5,039 nucleotides of DNA from positions 1-5,039 of the forward strand of contig JAEYYJ010000439.1 in the NCBI GenBank assembly GCA_023430845.1, written 5' to 3'. The position numbers were made by a program, and so were the translations under genes. Positions 1-5,039 of this stretch are shown piece by piece. Below the pieces are notes generated by a model that was given only the letters and a program-made list of their open reading frames with translations, ran no database searches and was not told the origin of the DNA. Positions within the stretch are counted from its first letter, which is position 1; each line of letters begins with the position of its first letter. Source of the DNA: Pseudomonadota bacterium. Its GTDB lineage: Bacteria; Pseudomonadota; Alphaproteobacteria; Rhizobiales; Hyphomicrobiaceae.

Positions 1-611
1 ACTGAAACCTTGTATGGCGCAAGCGAGGCGAATGATCGGGAGAGGACCTCCGGCGCCACGCCGAGTCGGGAAGCGAGAACTTTCTTCTCGAAAGGCAGCG
101 TGAATTGCCCTTTGGATCCCATCTCGGCATCGTGCGCGAGGAGCCAGTTTGCCAACCGCTCGAGACCCGTGCGGAGCTTCTGGTTCTTCAGTTCCTTGAC
201 GATGTCGCGATAGGCATAGGCGAGTTCCTGTGCGAGGGCGCGCGCGAAGGCGGCATCCGCTGCAAAGACACGGCGCACGGGCGCAGCCGGAATGAGCAGG
301 ACGCGCGCCGTCGTCAGCGATCGCGCGGACTTGAGATAGACACGATCGAGAATGACGGCAGCAACGATGAAGCTGTGGCCCGGACCGAGAACTGCGACGG
401 TCGTCTCGCGATCGCGGTGGGCAGAGAACACCTCTACCTGCCCCTCGACGACGACATGCAGGAAGTCCGCTGGATCGCCCTCGCGCGCGAGTTCCACGCA
501 GGGCGGAAAGCGCTGCAGGAACGAGCCGCGCAATAGCGCTTCGGTATGGCCGGCATCTACGCCATCGAATAGCGGAAGCCGCCGCATCTCCTCGATTTCC
601 TCGGGGCGCAT
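1..611 (-). CDS. Crp/Fnr-family transcriptional regulator, NarR/DNR-like (C-terminus cut by window edge)
   Basis: Cytoplasmic DNA-binding regulator, read from ATG at 611-609 through 203 codons without a stop. The start is supported by a strong ribosome site, GGGAGG, seven bases upstream. Residues about 12-120 form a cNMP-binding-fold sensor domain (VVVEGQVEVF at 53-62, LGPGHSF at 75-81). Residues about 122-150 look like the long dimerisation helix (ELAYAYRDIVKELKNQK). From about 150 comes a winged helix-turn-helix, with LASRLGVAPEVLSRSFASL at 179-197. E188, S191 and R192 match the E-x-x-S-R signature by which FNR-type proteins read TTGA half-sites. The only cysteine seen is C38, so an FNR-type [4Fe-4S] oxygen sensor is not possible. 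This points to the DNR/NNR (nitric oxide) or NarR (nitrate/nitrite) branch. It is divergent from narK, as expected for a nar regulator. About 25-40 residues are probably missing. The family is certain; the narR assignment is inference from context. Confidence 0.88.
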   Translation of the reverse strand, partial: MRPEEIEEMRRLPLFDGVDAGHTEALLRGSFLQRFPPCVELAREGDPADFLHVVVEGQVEVFSAHRDRETTVAVLGPGHSFIVAAVILDRVYLKSARSLTTARVLLIPAAPVRRVFAADAAFARALAQELAYAYRDIVKELKNQKLRTGLERLANWLLAHDAEMGSKGQFTLPFEKKVLASRLGVAPEVLSRSFASLAPYKVS

Positions 612-618
612 ATGGTGT

Positions 619-624
619 CCTCCC
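619..624 (-). promoter_or_regulatory. Ribosome binding site of the divergent regulator gene
   Basis: On the minus strand this reads GGGAGG, followed by seven bases and then ATG at 611-609. It is a near-consensus Shine-Dalgarno site and fixes the regulator start. Confidence 0.75.
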
Positions 625-661
625 TGCGGCACGACCCTATGCCGGCCGAGCCGCCGGTAAA

Positions 662-675
662 TTGATCTAGATCAT
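662..675. promoter_or_regulatory. FNR-like binding site 1
   Basis: TTGAT-CTAG-ATCAT matches the FNR/FixK consensus TTGAT-N4-ATCAA at nine of ten defined positions, with a perfect TGAT-N4-ATCA core. Its centre at 668.5 is about 57 bp upstream of the regulator start and about 186 bp upstream of the narK start. It is therefore better placed for the regulator (autoregulation or control by another FNR protein) than for narK. Confidence 0.6.
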
Positions 676-688
676 GCATCAAATTGAT

Positions 689-702
689 CTGATTGAGATC
701 AT
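689..702. promoter_or_regulatory. FNR-like binding site 2
   Basis: CTGAT-TGAG-ATCAT has the symmetric core TGAT-N4-ATCA and differs from the FNR consensus at both outer positions (eight of ten match). Its centre, 695.5, lies 27 bp from that of site 1. It shares the asymmetric spacer TGAG with the site at 777-790. It could serve an upstream narK promoter or the regulator; which one cannot be told from sequence. Confidence 0.45.
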
Positions 703-776
703 TACATGCTTTCTATCGGCATTCTATTTGATCTGTGTCGCTGCTCCCCTTGCAAGTTTGCGCAGCGCGCCGCTGG

Positions 777-790
777 TTGACTGAGGTCAA
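777..790. promoter_or_regulatory. Perfect TTGAC-N4-GTCAA dyad upstream of narK
   Basis: TTGAC-TGAG-GTCAA is a perfect inverted repeat with the TTGA-N6-TCAA architecture read by Crp/Fnr proteins with an E-x-x-S-R recognition helix. The C/G at the inner positions departs from FNR (TTGAT-N4-ATCAA) and resembles sites described for FixK- and NNR-like members. Its centre at 783.5 lies about 71 bp before the narK ATG. Acting at -41.5, it would give a leader of about 30 bases containing the ribosome site. This is the best candidate for the main nar activation site, possibly bound by the divergent regulator. Confidence 0.65.
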
Positions 791-844
791 ATGGCATTCC
801 GGGCATCAGCCTCACCGTTCACCTCGTCAGTGCGCTTCAGCACA

Positions 845-849
845 GAGGG
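845..849 (+). promoter_or_regulatory. Ribosome binding site of narK
   Basis: GAGGG lies five bases before ATG at 855 and is followed by a further purine-rich GGG. It decides the narK start in favour of 855 over the in-frame GTG at 735, which has no Shine-Dalgarno sequence. Confidence 0.65.
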
Positions 850-854
850 TGGGC

Positions 855-3617
855 ATGCCGAGCTCAGCAATTGATGCATCCGATCAGGTCCGAGCCCTTT
901 GGCTCTCCACGCTAGCCTTCACTGTTTGCTTCGCCGTTTGGACGATCTTCGCCATCATCGGCATCCAGATCAAAGCCGATCTTGGCCTCAGTGATACGCA
1001 GTTCGGCCTGCTCGTCGGTACGCCGATCCTCACCGGCTCGCTGATCCGTCTGATCCTCGGTATCTGGTCCGATCAGTACGGCGGACGCCTCGTCTACACG
1101 CTGACCATGCTCAGTGCGGCGCTCATGACCGCGCTCCTGACGTTCGCCTACGACTATCCGACCTTCCTGCTCGCCGCCCTCGGCGTCGGCATCGCCGGCG
1201 GTTCCTTCTCGGTCGGCGTCGCCTACGTCGCCAAGTGGTATCCCAAGGAAAAGCAGGGCACGGCGCTCGGCATCTTCGGCGCCGGCAACGTCGGCGCCGC
1301 CGTGACCAAGTTCGCGGCCCCCGTCATCATGGTCGCCTACGGCTGGCGAACCGTCGCGCTCGTGTGGGCCGCCGCGCTCGCGTTCGTCGCCATCGCCTTC
1401 TACGTCATGACCAAGGACGATCCCGACCTCGCCCAGCGCCGCGCCTCGGGACAGAAGCCCGAGCCGCTCTCCGCCATGCTCGGCCCCTTGAAGAACGTCC
1501 AGGTCTGGCGCTTCTCGCTCTACTACTTCTTCGTCTTCGGCGCCTTCGTCGCGCTCGCCCTGTGGCTGCCGCGCTATCTCATCGGCGTCTATGGCCTCGA
1601 CATCAAGACGGCCGGCGCGATCGGCGCCCTGTACTCGATCCCTGCCTCCATCTTCCGCGCCTACGGCGGCCATCTCTCCGACAAGTTCGGCGCGCGGCGC
1701 ATCATGTACTGGACATTCCTCGTCTCGGTCGTGTGCACGTTCATCCTCTCCTATCCTCCGACGCAGTACGTCATCGAGGGCATCCACGGTCCGGTCACCT
1801 TCTCGACGCGCATGGGCCTCGTCGGCTTCGTCGTCACCGCCTTCGTGCTCGGCTTCTTCATGAGTCTCGGCAAGGCAGCCGTCTACAAGCATATTCCCGT
1901 CTACTATCCGGATCGTGTCGGTGCCGTGGGCGGTGTCGTCGGCCTCGTCGGCGGTCTCGGCGGCTTCGTGCTCCCGATCGCCTTCGGCGCCCTCAACGAT
2001 CTCACCGGTGTATGGCAGAGCTGCTTCTGGCTGCTCTTCCTGATCGTTGCCGTCTCCCTGGTCTGGATGCACTTCGCCGTTCGGGAGATGGAGCGGACCG
2101 CCGCCGAAGCCGGTGTCCCCGCGCGCAGGCTCCCGGAGTTCCCCGAAATGCAGCCCATCCATGGGCCCGCGCAGGAGGGTGCGCTCGCGGCCAAGGGTGC
2201 GATCCAGGACTGGCGTCCCGAGGAGCCGAACTTCTGGCAGAGCCGCGGGCGGGCGATCGCGCGGCGCAATCTGTGGATCTCGGTGTCCTGCCTGCTGCTT
2301 TCGTTCGCCGTGTGGATGGTTTGGTCGGTCGTCGTCGCCAAGCTGCCGAGCGTCGGCTTCGACTTCACGAACGACCAACTCTTCTGGCTCGCGGCACTGC
2401 CCGGCCTCTCCGGCGCCACGCTGCGCATCTTCTACAGCTTCATGCCGGCGATCTTCGGAGGTCGTTTGTGGACCACGCTCGCGACGTGGTCGCTTATGAT
2501 CCCTGCCGTCGGCATCGGCCTCGCAGTCCAGAGCCCGAATACGCCATACTGGATCTTCCTCGCTCTGGCGCTCCTCTGCGGCTTCGGCGGCGGCAACTTC
2601 GCTTCTTCGATGGCCAACATCTCCTTCTTCTTCCCGAAGTCGGAGAAGGGTACTGCACTCGCCATCAATGCAGGGCTCGGCAATCTCGGCGTCAGCGTCG
2701 TCCAGTTCGTCGTACCGCTCGCGATCACGGCCAGCGTGTTTGGCTGGTTCGGCGGCGATCCGCAAACAGGGACTGTGAGCGGCGTCACCACCACGCTCTG
2801 GCTGCAGAATGCGGGCTTCGTCTTCGTGCCCTTCATCGCCGCATCGGCCTTCGCTGCATGGTTCGGCATGGATGACATCGCGAGCATGAAGGCGAGCTTC
2901 GCCGACCAGTCGATCATATTCAGCCGAACGCACAACTGGATCATGTGCTGGCTGTACACTGGCACGTTCGGCTCCTTCATCGGCTTCTCCGCCGCCTTCC
3001 CGCTGCTCTCGAAGATCCTGTTCCCCGAGATCAACGCGCTCCAATACGCGTTCCTCGGCCCGCTCGTCGGTGCCGTCGCTCGCGCGCTCGCCGGTAAGCC
3101 GAGTGATCGCATCGGTGGCGGGCGCATCACATTCTGGGTGTTCATCGCGATGTGCCTTGGCGTCATCGGCATTCTTTACGCCATCGGCATGAAGGGCAGC
3201 TCAAGCGCCTTCCCGGTGTTCTTCGCGAGCTTCCTCTTCCTATTCGCCGCGACCGGCGTTGGGAATGCCTCCACCTTTCAGATGATCCCCGCGATCATGC
3301 GCAAGGAAGTGGCGCGCCTCGAGCCGCAGCTCAGTGCGATCGACCGCGTCAAGCAGTCCGACAAGGAATCCGCCGCCATCATCGGCTTCACCTCGGCCAT
3401 CGCTGCCTTCGGTGCCTTCTTCATCCCGAAGAGCTTCGGCAGCTCGATCGTCCTCACCGGCGGCGCCGAGGTGGCACTCTATGGCTTCCTCGTCTTCTAC
3501 ATGAGCTGCATCGCCGTCACCTGGTGGTTCTACACGCGCCGCGGCGGCCTGCTCTTCGACATCGAACGCGGCGGCGGCCCCCAGGCGCCGACCTCCGCCC
3601 TGACACCCGTCACATGA
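855..3617 (+). CDS. narK: Fused NarK1-NarK2 nitrate/nitrite transporter
   Basis: A 920-residue inner-membrane protein made of two complete MFS nitrate transporter halves of about 12 helices each; a usual NarK has about 400-460 residues. The first half (about 14-406) has the substrate arginines R65 (GSLIRLILG) and R268 (SIFRAYGGHLSDKFGARR), and the signature motifs GAGNVGAAVTKF (142-153) and GGVVGLVGGLGGF (359-371). A hydrophilic, Pro- and Glu-rich linker spans about 407-468. The second half (about 469-905) has R524 (GATLRIFYSFMPAIFGGR), R743 (AVARALAGKPSDRIGGGR), GLGNLGVSVVQF (607-618) and GVGNASTFQMIP (801-812). The four arginines correspond to the nitrate-binding R89 and R305 of E. coli NarK. 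In Paracoccus the NarK1 half is linked to nitrate/proton symport and the NarK2 half to nitrate/nitrite antiport; the same division is inferred here. ATG 855 is chosen because the longer frame from GTG 735 would run through the operator at 777-790 and adds a non-membrane stretch of 40 residues. narG follows after 28 bp, so the two are probably co-transcribed. Confidence 0.93.
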   Translation: MPSSAIDASDQVRALWLSTLAFTVCFAVWTIFAIIGIQIKADLGLSDTQFGLLVGTPILTGSLIRLILGIWSDQYGGRLVYTLTMLSAALMTALLTFAYDYPTFLLAALGVGIAGGSFSVGVAYVAKWYPKEKQGTALGIFGAGNVGAAVTKFAAPVIMVAYGWRTVALVWAAALAFVAIAFYVMTKDDPDLAQRRASGQKPEPLSAMLGPLKNVQVWRFSLYYFFVFGAFVALALWLPRYLIGVYGLDIKTAGAIGALYSIPASIFRAYGGHLSDKFGARRIMYWTFLVSVVCTFILSYPPTQYVIEGIHGPVTFSTRMGLVGFVVTAFVLGFFMSLGKAAVYKHIPVYYPDRVGAVGGVVGLVGGLGGFVLPIAFGALNDLTGVWQSCFWLLFLIVAVSLVWMHFAVREMERTAAEAGVPARRLPEFPEMQPIHGPAQEGALAAKGAIQDWRPEEPNFWQSRGRAIARRNLWISVSCLLLSFAVWMVWSVVVAKLPSVGFDFTNDQLFWLAALPGLSGATLRIFYSFMPAIFGGRLWTTLATWSLMIPAVGIGLAVQSPNTPYWIFLALALLCGFGGGNFASSMANISFFFPKSEKGTALAINAGLGNLGVSVVQFVVPLAITASVFGWFGGDPQTGTVSGVTTTLWLQNAGFVFVPFIAASAFAAWFGMDDIASMKASFADQSIIFSRTHNWIMCWLYTGTFGSFIGFSAAFPLLSKILFPEINALQYAFLGPLVGAVARALAGKPSDRIGGGRITFWVFIAMCLGVIGILYAIGMKGSSSAFPVFFASFLFLFAATGVGNASTFQMIPAIMRKEVARLEPQLSAIDRVKQSDKESAAIIGFTSAIAAFGAFFIPKSFGSSIVLTGGAEVALYGFLVFYMSCIAVTWWFYTRRGGLLFDIERGGGPQAPTSALTPVT

Positions 3618-3649
3618 ACCTCATCCACAATCGAGGCCAACAACAATGA
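3614..3649 (+). other. Possible 11-codon coupling frame across the narK-narG junction
   Basis: ATG at 3614-3616 overlaps the narK stop in the sequence ATGA. The frame runs 11 codons (MNLIHNRGQQQ) to a TGA at 3647-3649 that overlaps the narG ATG, again as ATGA. A ribosome ending narK could restart here and finish at the narG start. There is no good Shine-Dalgarno before 3614, and the frame may be chance, since short frames of this kind are frequent. Confidence 0.2.
3633..3636 (+). promoter_or_regulatory. Ribosome binding site of narG
   Basis: GAGG lies nine bases before the narG ATG at 3646. The site is modest in strength and spacing, which suits a gene translated partly by coupling to narK just upstream. 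Confidence 0.5.
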
Positions 3650-5039
3650 GCCAGTTTCTCGATCGCCTGAGCTACTTCAGCAAGGTCACCGAACCATTCT
3701 CGAACGGTCACGGCGTGACGACGACCGAGGATCGCGGCTGGGAGGACGGGTATCGCCGCCGCTGGCAGCACGACAAGGTCGTGCGCTCGACGCACGGCGC
3801 CAACTGCACAGGCTCCTGCTCGTGGAAAATCTACGTCAAGGGCGGGATCGTCACCTGGGAGACCCAGCAGACCGACTACCCGCGCACGCGACCCGACCTG
3901 CCGAACCACGAGCCGCGCGGCTGCTCGCGCGGCGCCAGCTATAGCTGGTACCTCTACTCAGGCAACCGCGTGAAATACCCGCTCATCCGTTCGCGCCTGC
4001 TCCGGCACTGGCGCGCGGCGCGCAAGACGCTGTCTCCCGTCGCGGCGTGGAAGAGCATCGTCGAGGATCCGGAGAAGCGGCAGGACTACATCTCGGTGCG
4101 CGGCCATGGAGGCTTCGTGCGCGCCAAGTGGGACGAAGTCACCGAGATCATCGGCGCCGCCAACGCCTACACCGCCAAGACCTACGGGCCTGACCGCGTC
4201 ATCGGCTTCTCGCCGATTCCCGCGATGTCCATGGTCTCGTACGCGGCCGGCTCCCGCTACCTTTCGCTGCTCGGCGGCGTCTGCATGTCCTTCTACGACT
4301 GGTACTGCGATCTGCCGCCGGCATCGCCACAGACCTGGGGCGAGCAGACCGACGTTCCCGAAAGCGCCGACTGGTACAATGCGGGCTTCATCATCCTGTG
4401 GGGTTCCAATGTCCCACAGACGCGCACACCGGATGCGCATTTCTACACCGAGGCGCGCTACCGCGGCGCCAAGAGCGCCGTCATCTGTCCCGACTACTCC
4501 GAAGCCTCGAAATTCGGCGACATCTGGCTGTCGGTTAAGCAGGGTACCGACTCCGCGCTCGCCATGGCGATGGGCCACGTCATCCTCAAGGAGTACCACG
4601 TCGATCGTCAGGCGAAGTACTTCCGCGATTACGTGCGTCAGTATTCCGACATGCCCATGCTGGTGCGCCTCGCGCGCCAGAACGGGCAACTGGTGCCGGA
4701 CCGCTTCCTGCGCGCGAGCGACTTCGCCCAGGGCCTCGGCGAAGCCAACAACCCAGAATGGAAAACCGTCGCCTTCGACGAGGCGTCCGGCAACATCGTC
4801 GTTCCCAACGGATCGATCGGCTTCCGCTGGGGCGAGACCGGCAAATGGAACATCGAGGAGAAGGAGGCGAGCGGCCGCTCTACGACACTGCGGCTCTCCC
4901 TCGCCGATATCAAGGATGACTACGCCGACGTTGCCTTCCCCTACTTCGGCAACATCGAGCACGAGCACTTCACGCACTCGGACCACGCCAGCGTTCTGAA
5001 CCGCCGCGTGCCGGTCAAGAAGCTCGCGCTCGTCGACGG
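3646..5039 (+). CDS. narG: Respiratory nitrate reductase alpha subunit NarG (N-terminal 464 residues, cut by window edge)
   Basis: Catalytic subunit of the membrane-bound, cytoplasm-facing nitrate reductase NarGHI. It reduces nitrate to nitrite at a molybdenum bis-MGD centre, with electrons from quinol arriving through NarI haems and NarH iron-sulfur clusters. The start MSQFLDRLSYF matches known NarG N-termini, a vestige of a twin-arginine signal that is not cleaved or exported. The FS0 cluster ligands H50, C54, C58 (HGANCTGSC) and C93 (PRGCSRGAS) are all present; the histidine in first position is typical of NarG. The Mo ligand aspartate is D218 in SFYDWYCDLPPASP (Asp222 in E. coli NarG). 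Further NarG hallmarks are WETQQTDYPRTRPDLPNHEPRG in the N-terminal domain, GFSPIPAMSMVSYAAG, and WGSNVPQTRTPDAHF. The frame is intact to the edge; a full protein has about 1,240 residues, so roughly 60 percent is missing. narH, narJ and narI are expected next but lie outside the window. Confidence 0.97.
   Translation, partial: MSQFLDRLSYFSKVTEPFSNGHGVTTTEDRGWEDGYRRRWQHDKVVRSTHGANCTGSCSWKIYVKGGIVTWETQQTDYPRTRPDLPNHEPRGCSRGASYSWYLYSGNRVKYPLIRSRLLRHWRAARKTLSPVAAWKSIVEDPEKRQDYISVRGHGGFVRAKWDEVTEIIGAANAYTAKTYGPDRVIGFSPIPAMSMVSYAAGSRYLSLLGGVCMSFYDWYCDLPPASPQTWGEQTDVPESADWYNAGFIILWGSNVPQTRTPDAHFYTEARYRGAKSAVICPDYSEASKFGDIWLSVKQGTDSALAMAMGHVILKEYHVDRQAKYFRDYVRQYSDMPMLVRLARQNGQLVPDRFLRASDFAQGLGEANNPEWKTVAFDEASGNIVVPNGSIGFRWGETGKWNIEEKEASGRSTTLRLSLADIKDDYADVAFPYFGNIEHEHFTHSDHASVLNRRVPVKKLALVD

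Larger units (their letters stand above)
659..734 (+). repeat. Phased direct repeats of TTGATCT
   Basis: AAATTGATCT occurs perfectly twice, at 659-668 and 681-690, and TATTTGATCT (8 of 10 identical) occurs at 725-734. The shared heptamer TTGATCT therefore starts at 662, 684 and 728, giving spacings of 22 and 44 bp, about two and four helical turns. TTGAT is the FNR-family half-site, so the repeats probably present half-sites on one face of the helix. The first copy is the left arm of the dyad at 662-675; the other two lack a correctly spaced ATCAA partner. Confidence 0.6.
612..854. promoter_or_regulatory. Divergent promoter region between the regulator and narK
   Basis: This 243-bp stretch separates the two divergent starts and codes for nothing convincing. 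Its core at about 658-735 is clearly richer in A and T than the flanking genes and is crowded with TGAT/ATCA elements. By FNR class II geometry (site centred near -41.5), the site at 777-790 would place a narK start of transcription near 825, and the site at 689-702 another near 737. On the other strand, the site at 662-675 would place a regulator start near 627. The matching -10 hexamers are weak: CACCGT at 813-818, TATTTG at 725-730, and TAGGGT (minus strand) at 634-639. That is common for activator-dependent promoters. The existence of promoters here is near certain; the transcription starts are inference. Confidence 0.7.

Noticed and set aside
105..536. A 143-codon plus-strand open frame opposite the regulator.
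   Set aside because: The minus-strand frame gives a coherent Crp/Fnr protein with sensor and helix-turn-helix domains; the plus-strand product resembles nothing.
642..657. Short inverted repeat CCGGC / GCCGG separated by six bases.
   Set aside because: A five-base GC stem without a T tract in the promoter region; not convincing as a terminator or operator.
678..688. ATCAA-A-TTGAT inverted repeat, considered as a separate operator.
   Set aside because: The half-sites point the wrong way and are one base apart, unlike any Crp/Fnr site; it arises from the juxtaposition of neighbouring half-sites.
612..854. Search for NarL heptamers (TACYYMT) and IHF consensus sites in the divergent region.
   Set aside because: No convincing match was seen by eye on either strand, so NarXL/IHF control as in E. 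coli is not supported.
1235..2875. A 546-codon plus-strand open frame overlapping narK.
   Set aside because: It is an arginine-rich out-of-frame shadow of narK with no ribosome site and no family resemblance.
912..3044. A 710-codon open frame on the minus strand opposite narK.
   Set aside because: It is antisense to a clear membrane transporter. Its predicted product is very rich in Glu, Asp, Arg and Gly with no recognisable fold, as expected from the complement of GC-rich codons.
3958..4986. A 342-codon minus-strand open frame opposite narG.
   Set aside because: It lies wholly antisense to unmistakable NarG sequence with intact FS0 and Mo ligands; a GC-rich shadow.

Overview
The window holds the start of a respiratory nitrate reductase locus: a divergently transcribed Crp/Fnr-family regulator (minus strand, cut by the left edge), a 243-bp regulatory intergenic region, a double-length nitrate/nitrite transporter gene (narK, plus strand, complete), and the first 464 codons of narG, the catalytic subunit of the membrane-bound nitrate reductase (cut by the right edge). 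The DNA is GC-rich with strongly G/C-ending codons. The layout of a NarR/DNR-like regulator facing a fused NarK1-NarK2 gene followed by narG matches the nar cluster known from Paracoccus. This suggests a denitrifying or nitrate-respiring alphaproteobacterium (Rhizobiales or Rhodobacterales type). That placement rests on gene content and remembered family knowledge, not on a database search.

Layout. 1-611 (minus): regulator with a cNMP-fold sensor domain and a helix-turn-helix whose recognition helix carries the FNR-type E-x-x-S-R signature; it lacks the cysteine set needed for an FNR iron-sulfur cluster. 612-854: divergent control region, with an AT-rich core at about 658-735 holding two FNR-like dyads and a phased direct repeat (TTGATCT at 662, 684 and 728), plus a perfect TTGAC-N4-GTCAA dyad at 777-790. 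855-3617 (plus): narK, 920 residues, two complete 12-helix MFS nitrate transporter halves joined by a linker of about 60 residues. 3618-3645: 28-bp gap. 3646 to the right edge (plus): narG.

How it works together. NarK is expected to bring nitrate to the cytoplasmic active site of NarG (NarK1 half, probably nitrate/proton symport) and to exchange nitrite product for nitrate (NarK2 half). NarG reduces nitrate to nitrite with electrons passed from quinol through NarI and NarH, which presumably lie beyond the right edge. The regulator probably binds one or more of the TTGA-N6-TCAA-like sites, so that narK and narG are switched on when oxygen is low and nitrate, nitrite or nitric oxide is present.

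Nothing here looks like an unknown system. The points worth a second look are the fused transporter, the arrangement of sites in the divergent promoter, and an 11-codon reading frame that overlaps both the narK stop and the narG start.
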